Shown one piece after another: positions 60,791 through 64,000 of a stretch of DNA of 64,000 nt. The position numbers and the translations under genes are program-made. The notes beneath the pieces are model-generated. The model saw nothing but the letters and a program-made list of their open reading frames with translations, did no database searches and was not told the DNA's origin. Numbering within the stretch: the stretch's first letter is position 1; the number at the start of each line of letters is the position of its first letter. This stretch comes from an uncultured bacterium (GTDB lineage Bacteria; Desulfobacterota; Desulfovibrionia; Desulfovibrionales; Desulfovibrionaceae), in contig CAJMLK010000003.1 in assembly GCA_905214305.1 (NCBI GenBank), positions 30,675 to 94,674 of the forward strand, written 5' to 3'.

Positions 60791-62722
60791 CTACTCCTGT
60801 TCGGCCTGTATGGCTGCCACCGCTTCTGCCGCAGCATGCTGAATTTCTTGGTCTTCATTATCCATCATGCCCAGAAGCACAGTGAAAGCCACATTGCCGC
60901 CGATCATGCCCAGAGCCTCTATGATCTTGAAGGTCACCATGGGGCTGGCGTCCTCCAGCATCTGGGCCAGAATGGGTACTGCCTCGCCGATTTTGTGCAT
61001 GCCCAACGCTTCGATGGCCCGGATTCTTACCCAGTCATTGTCGTCAGCCAGTGCGGCGATGATATGCGGCATAACGGGCGGAGTGCCGATCTGCCCGAGC
61101 AGATCCACCAGTGCCACGCGCACGTCCTTGTCTTCGTCAATCAGGCGGGTCATGAGATTCGGCAAAAACGCTTCGGCCTGTGGGCCAAGGTTTTGAAAAG
61201 CCTCAACCGCCACCTGTCTGACACGGGGCGACGGGTCTTCAAGTGCCCGGGTTATTTCTTCCAGGTTCTCCGTCACGCTGTATCGCCCAAGGGCGTAGAT
61301 TGCCATCATGCGCTGCATGGGATCGTCGCTGTGGGCTCTTTCCTTGAAGCGCGCGTTGAGCTTGGGGCTGTGAAGATTGATGCACGCTTCCAGCGCCATT
61401 TCCCTTACGTCCGCATAGCGGTGGTCGATCTGCGCAAAAACCACGTCTTCCACCTCGGGGCAGGCGTGCTGATTGCCGAAAAAGACCAGAGCGCTTTTAA
61501 GAACTTCCGCATCGTCGGACTCTTCAACCACAGAGAAGAAAAAGGGAACATCGGTGCAGTCGCCCAAAAGGGCGGCTTCGGCCGCTGCGGCACGGCGCAG
61601 ATCAGGGCTGACCCGCCAGTAGATGTCCTTCAGTTCTTCCACGGGCCTGCGGTCATCAAACAGGCGACACGCCTCCATGGCGATGGCAACGCGCCGTTCG
61701 TCATCGCTGCGCAGGGCATCGCGAAGCACGTCATTGTAACCGACCGAGGCCAGCGACTGGATAGCAGTATCGTAGAGTTCTGACTGACGTTCGGCATCCA
61801 GGGTCAAGGCCATGTCAATGATGGCTTTTGTGGCGTCTTCTCGACCGATGGCGCTCAGGCCCTGCAGGGCCGCCAACAGAATGTCTTCATCATTGTCCGT
61901 GAGGGCTTCAAGCAGGTAGGTGCGCAGGCGCTCCTGTGACTTGGCGGACAGAAGCGACAGGGACCGGCCGCTCAAAATCTGTACGATGGCTTTGACGATC
62001 TTGTGGCGCAAAGGCACGCTGACATTTTCAAGCGAGCTGAAAAGCAGCGGAATGGCTTTCACATCACCCATGCCGCCCAGAGCGTCAATGATGGCTGAAC
62101 TTACCAGAGGGGATGCCTGTGGCAACAGTTTTACAAGGCCGTTGGCGGCGGAGGGGTCCTTGATTTTCGCAAGGGCTTCCACCACGGCAAACTGCACCCA
62201 TTCCTCATCGTGCATGGCCTGACACAGCGGGCCGACGGCTTCGGGAAAGGCCTGATTGCCCAGGCTCACAGCCGCCTGATAGCGCACATTGACCTCCGGG
62301 TCTTTCAGCAGTGCCCTGCCAAGCAGAATGGCCGCCTGATGCGTGAGGCTGTAGCCGAGAATGTCGGCGATGAAGATGCGCAGATCGGGATCATCGTCCT
62401 GAAGGTAGGGCTGTATGCTCTCGATGCTGTCGCTGCCGATTTCGCGCAGAATATCCATGGCTACGTTGCGTACCGGGGCTTCGTCACTGCGCAGCAGGGG
62501 CAGCAGGGCCGCGACCACATGCGGGCCGCGAATCTTGCGCAGGGCGTATTCCGCCGCTTCCTGCACGCCGATATTGCTGCTTTTGATATGCTCGCAGAGC
62601 AGGGGCACGGCGTCTTGCAAGGCCATGTCGCCCGCACTGAAGGCGGCATGGCGGATAGTCGTGCTGTCGTCAGACTGCAATGCTTCCAGAATGGGCGAAG
62701 ACGTATTGAGCGTATGTTCCAT
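60791..62722 (-). CDS. HEAT-repeat protein of the chemotaxis operon
   Basis: A 643-aa solenoid. From residue ~30 to the end runs a series of ~31-residue HEAT/PBS-lyase-like repeats (for example VRNVAMDILREIGSDSIESI, VRYQAAVSLGNQAFPEAVGP, VRQVAVEAFQNLGPQAEAFL, VRIRAIEALGMHKIGEAVPI). It has no catalytic motif and should be a scaffold. It lies between cheB (27 bases) and cheR (2 bases), so a role in assembling the chemotaxis complex is likely (inference). Confidence 0.9.
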   Translation of the reverse strand: MEHTLNTSSPILEALQSDDSTTIRHAAFSAGDMALQDAVPLLCEHIKSSNIGVQEAAEYALRKIRGPHVVAALLPLLRSDEAPVRNVAMDILREIGSDSIESIQPYLQDDDPDLRIFIADILGYSLTHQAAILLGRALLKDPEVNVRYQAAVSLGNQAFPEAVGPLCQAMHDEEWVQFAVVEALAKIKDPSAANGLVKLLPQASPLVSSAIIDALGGMGDVKAIPLLFSSLENVSVPLRHKIVKAIVQILSGRSLSLLSAKSQERLRTYLLEALTDNDEDILLAALQGLSAIGREDATKAIIDMALTLDAERQSELYDTAIQSLASVGYNDVLRDALRSDDERRVAIAMEACRLFDDRRPVEELKDIYWRVSPDLRRAAAAEAALLGDCTDVPFFFSVVEESDDAEVLKSALVFFGNQHACPEVEDVVFAQIDHRYADVREMALEACINLHSPKLNARFKERAHSDDPMQRMMAIYALGRYSVTENLEEITRALEDPSPRVRQVAVEAFQNLGPQAEAFLPNLMTRLIDEDKDVRVALVDLLGQIGTPPVMPHIIAALADDNDWVRIRAIEALGMHKIGEAVPILAQMLEDASPMVTFKIIEALGMIGGNVAFTVLLGMMDNEDQEIQHAAAEAVAAIQAEQE

Positions 62723-62749
62723 AGTGTCGTTTCCTGCTGCGCTGCTAGA

Positions 62750-63817
62750 TCAGCCTCTGATTATCGTCATGATGGCCTGGGCTATGTCGTCGGCGTCGAG
62801 AATCTGGTTTGCAAGCTTGGCGTCAACTACTGCCTTGGGCATGCCGTATACTACACATGAGGCTTCATTCTGGGCAATGAGGCAGCCGCCCTTTTCTCTC
62901 AACACCCTTGCGCCTTCACAGCCGTCCGAACCCATGCCCGTGAGCATGACGCCCAGAGTGCGGCGGCCCATGAATTTGCCCGCACTTTCCATAAGCAGGT
63001 TGACTGTGGGCTTGTAAAGGGCATCGCGGGGTTCTTCGGTTACTGCCACTTCGGGCAGGGGGCCGCGCATGCGGATGCTGATATGCCTGCCGCCGGGGCA
63101 GACATAGGCGTGTCCATTTTTCAGGCGGTCGCCGTCCTGAGCTTCGGTAACATCTATGCGGCATACGCTGTCGAGCCTTTTGGCAAAGGGGCCGGTAAAG
63201 GCTGCGGGCATATGCTGTGCAATCAGGATGCAGGCCGGAATGTCCGCCGGAAGGGCGGAAAGTATTTTTTGCACTACCGGCGGCCCTCCGGTGGACACGC
63301 CGACAACCACCAGATCGCGCGGCCCGTGGCAGGGGGTCTGCACATAGTCGGTGGGCTGTGACAGCGTGCGGGGCGGGGCGGCCGGCATGGGTATGTTGTT
63401 GATGCGCCGGTACTTGAGGCGGATAATTGTCTTGCGGCGTGCCAGGGCCGAGACCTTGCGCCGCAGTTCCGCGCCAAAGGCGTCGCGATCATTACTCATG
63501 TTTTTGGGGATAAAGTCCAGCGCGCCGTACTCCATGGCCTTTAGCGTGCTTTCAGCGCCGCTTTCGGTCAGGGAGCTTATCATGAGTACCGGCATGGGGT
63601 TGGCCTTCATAAGCCGCTGGAGTGTGCCCAGACCATCAAGGCGCGGCATTTCCACGTCCAGGGTCATGACGTCTGCGTCCAGTTCTTCGGCCTTTTGCAG
63701 GGCTTCCAATCCATCCTTGGCAGTACCGACAACCTTGATTTCCGGATCCTGTTCCAACAGGGCGGTAATGGCGTTTCGCATAAAAGTGGAATCATCAACT
63801 ACAAGAACACGGGTCAT
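62750..63817 (-). CDS. cheB: chemotaxis methylesterase/deamidase CheB
   Basis: A 355-aa two-domain protein: receiver domain with D54 in MTLDVEMPRLDG, then the methylesterase with catalytic Ser in VVGVSTGGPP, His in AQHMPAAFTGPF and Asp in LTGMGSDGCEGA. Removes receptor methyl groups in adaptation. First gene of the minus-strand operon; the 129 bases to the tRNA-Pro gene must hold its promoter, but I see no clear hexamers. Confidence 0.96.
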   Translation of the reverse strand: MTRVLVVDDSTFMRNAITALLEQDPEIKVVGTAKDGLEALQKAEELDADVMTLDVEMPRLDGLGTLQRLMKANPMPVLMISSLTESGAESTLKAMEYGALDFIPKNMSNDRDAFGAELRRKVSALARRKTIIRLKYRRINNIPMPAAPPRTLSQPTDYVQTPCHGPRDLVVVGVSTGGPPVVQKILSALPADIPACILIAQHMPAAFTGPFAKRLDSVCRIDVTEAQDGDRLKNGHAYVCPGGRHISIRMRGPLPEVAVTEEPRDALYKPTVNLLMESAGKFMGRRTLGVMLTGMGSDGCEGARVLREKGGCLIAQNEASCVVYGMPKAVVDAKLANQILDADDIAQAIMTIIRG

Positions 63818-63946
63818 ACAGGCTGCTCGCTCCGCAAAGATTTTGTTCCTTAAGGGGCCAACGTCATGCTACGCCAGCCCTTATTTTTTTACAAATAAAA
63901 AATGGCTTGCCAAAATTACGTGTCTCGCATATGTTGCCTTTCTCGA

Positions 63947-64000
63947 CGGGATGTGGCTCAGCTTGGCTAGAGCGCAGCGTTCGGGACGCTGAGGCCGCGC
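63947..64000 (+). tRNA. tRNA-Pro (CGG), cut by the window end
   Basis: CGGGATG acceptor strand, D arm GGCTCAGCTTGGCTAGAGC, anticodon stem-loop AGCGTTCGGGACGCT with anticodon CGG, and the start of the T arm. The 3' part lies beyond the window. Confidence 0.88.

Overview
The window looks like a chromosomal segment of a Desulfovibrio, close to D. desulfuricans. The best evidence is a perR / bacterioferritin / rubredoxin-2 block: the bacterioferritin has Met57 and the full ferroxidase ligand set described for the D. desulfuricans protein, and the rubredoxin has the rare C-x4-C first cysteine pair. Base composition is fairly high in G+C, genes are dense, and no phage, integrase, intact insertion sequence or CRISPR array is visible.

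Layout: 0-13 kb is housekeeping (end of aat, uvrB, ligA, dapB, a phosphofructokinase, an HD protein, a PSP1/RicT-like protein, metG, uppP). An elongator tRNA-Met follows at 13.4 kb, then a tetR/HPP pair. From 15.0 to 24.4 kb lies an accessory-looking block: an operon MFS transporter - glutaredoxin-like protein - dihydrolipoamide dehydrogenase - GcvH-like lipoyl carrier, a divergent outer-membrane porin, an arylsulfate sulfotransferase without a signal peptide, and a divergent Crp-family regulator. Three copies of a TGTTGC-N4-GCAACA type palindrome sit in the two divergent control regions, so I read this as one regulon. This is the best candidate here for an undescribed system.

From 24.5 to 36.8 kb come a diguanylate cyclase, the yicC-remA-gmk-pyrF-TPR-recJ operon, an FmdB zinc ribbon, a DJ-1/PfpI protein, mtaB, an M15-type peptidase and an EamA exporter. 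From 36.9 to 48.9 kb is a cell-envelope cluster: phosphoesterase, deacetylase, two glycosyltransferases, a MacB-like permease, a single protein that fuses an ABC ATPase to a glycosyltransferase, hldE and a glucokinase. A 1.5-kb stretch without a convincing gene leads into perR-bfr-rd2 (50.4-51.8 kb), then a rhomboid protease and rpmB. From 53.6 to 63.8 kb is a minus-strand chemotaxis operon (cheB - HEAT-repeat protein - cheR - parA - cheW - cheY - cheA). The window ends inside a tRNA-Pro gene.

The intergenic DNA carries a dispersed repeat family: about seven full or partial copies of a ~315-bp element with TTAGAGCA-type terminal inverted repeats, a second ~130-bp family, and short hairpins that share the same end sequence. 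A perfect 33-bp inverted repeat lies beside one of these copies. All function calls come from motifs read by eye; no database search was run.
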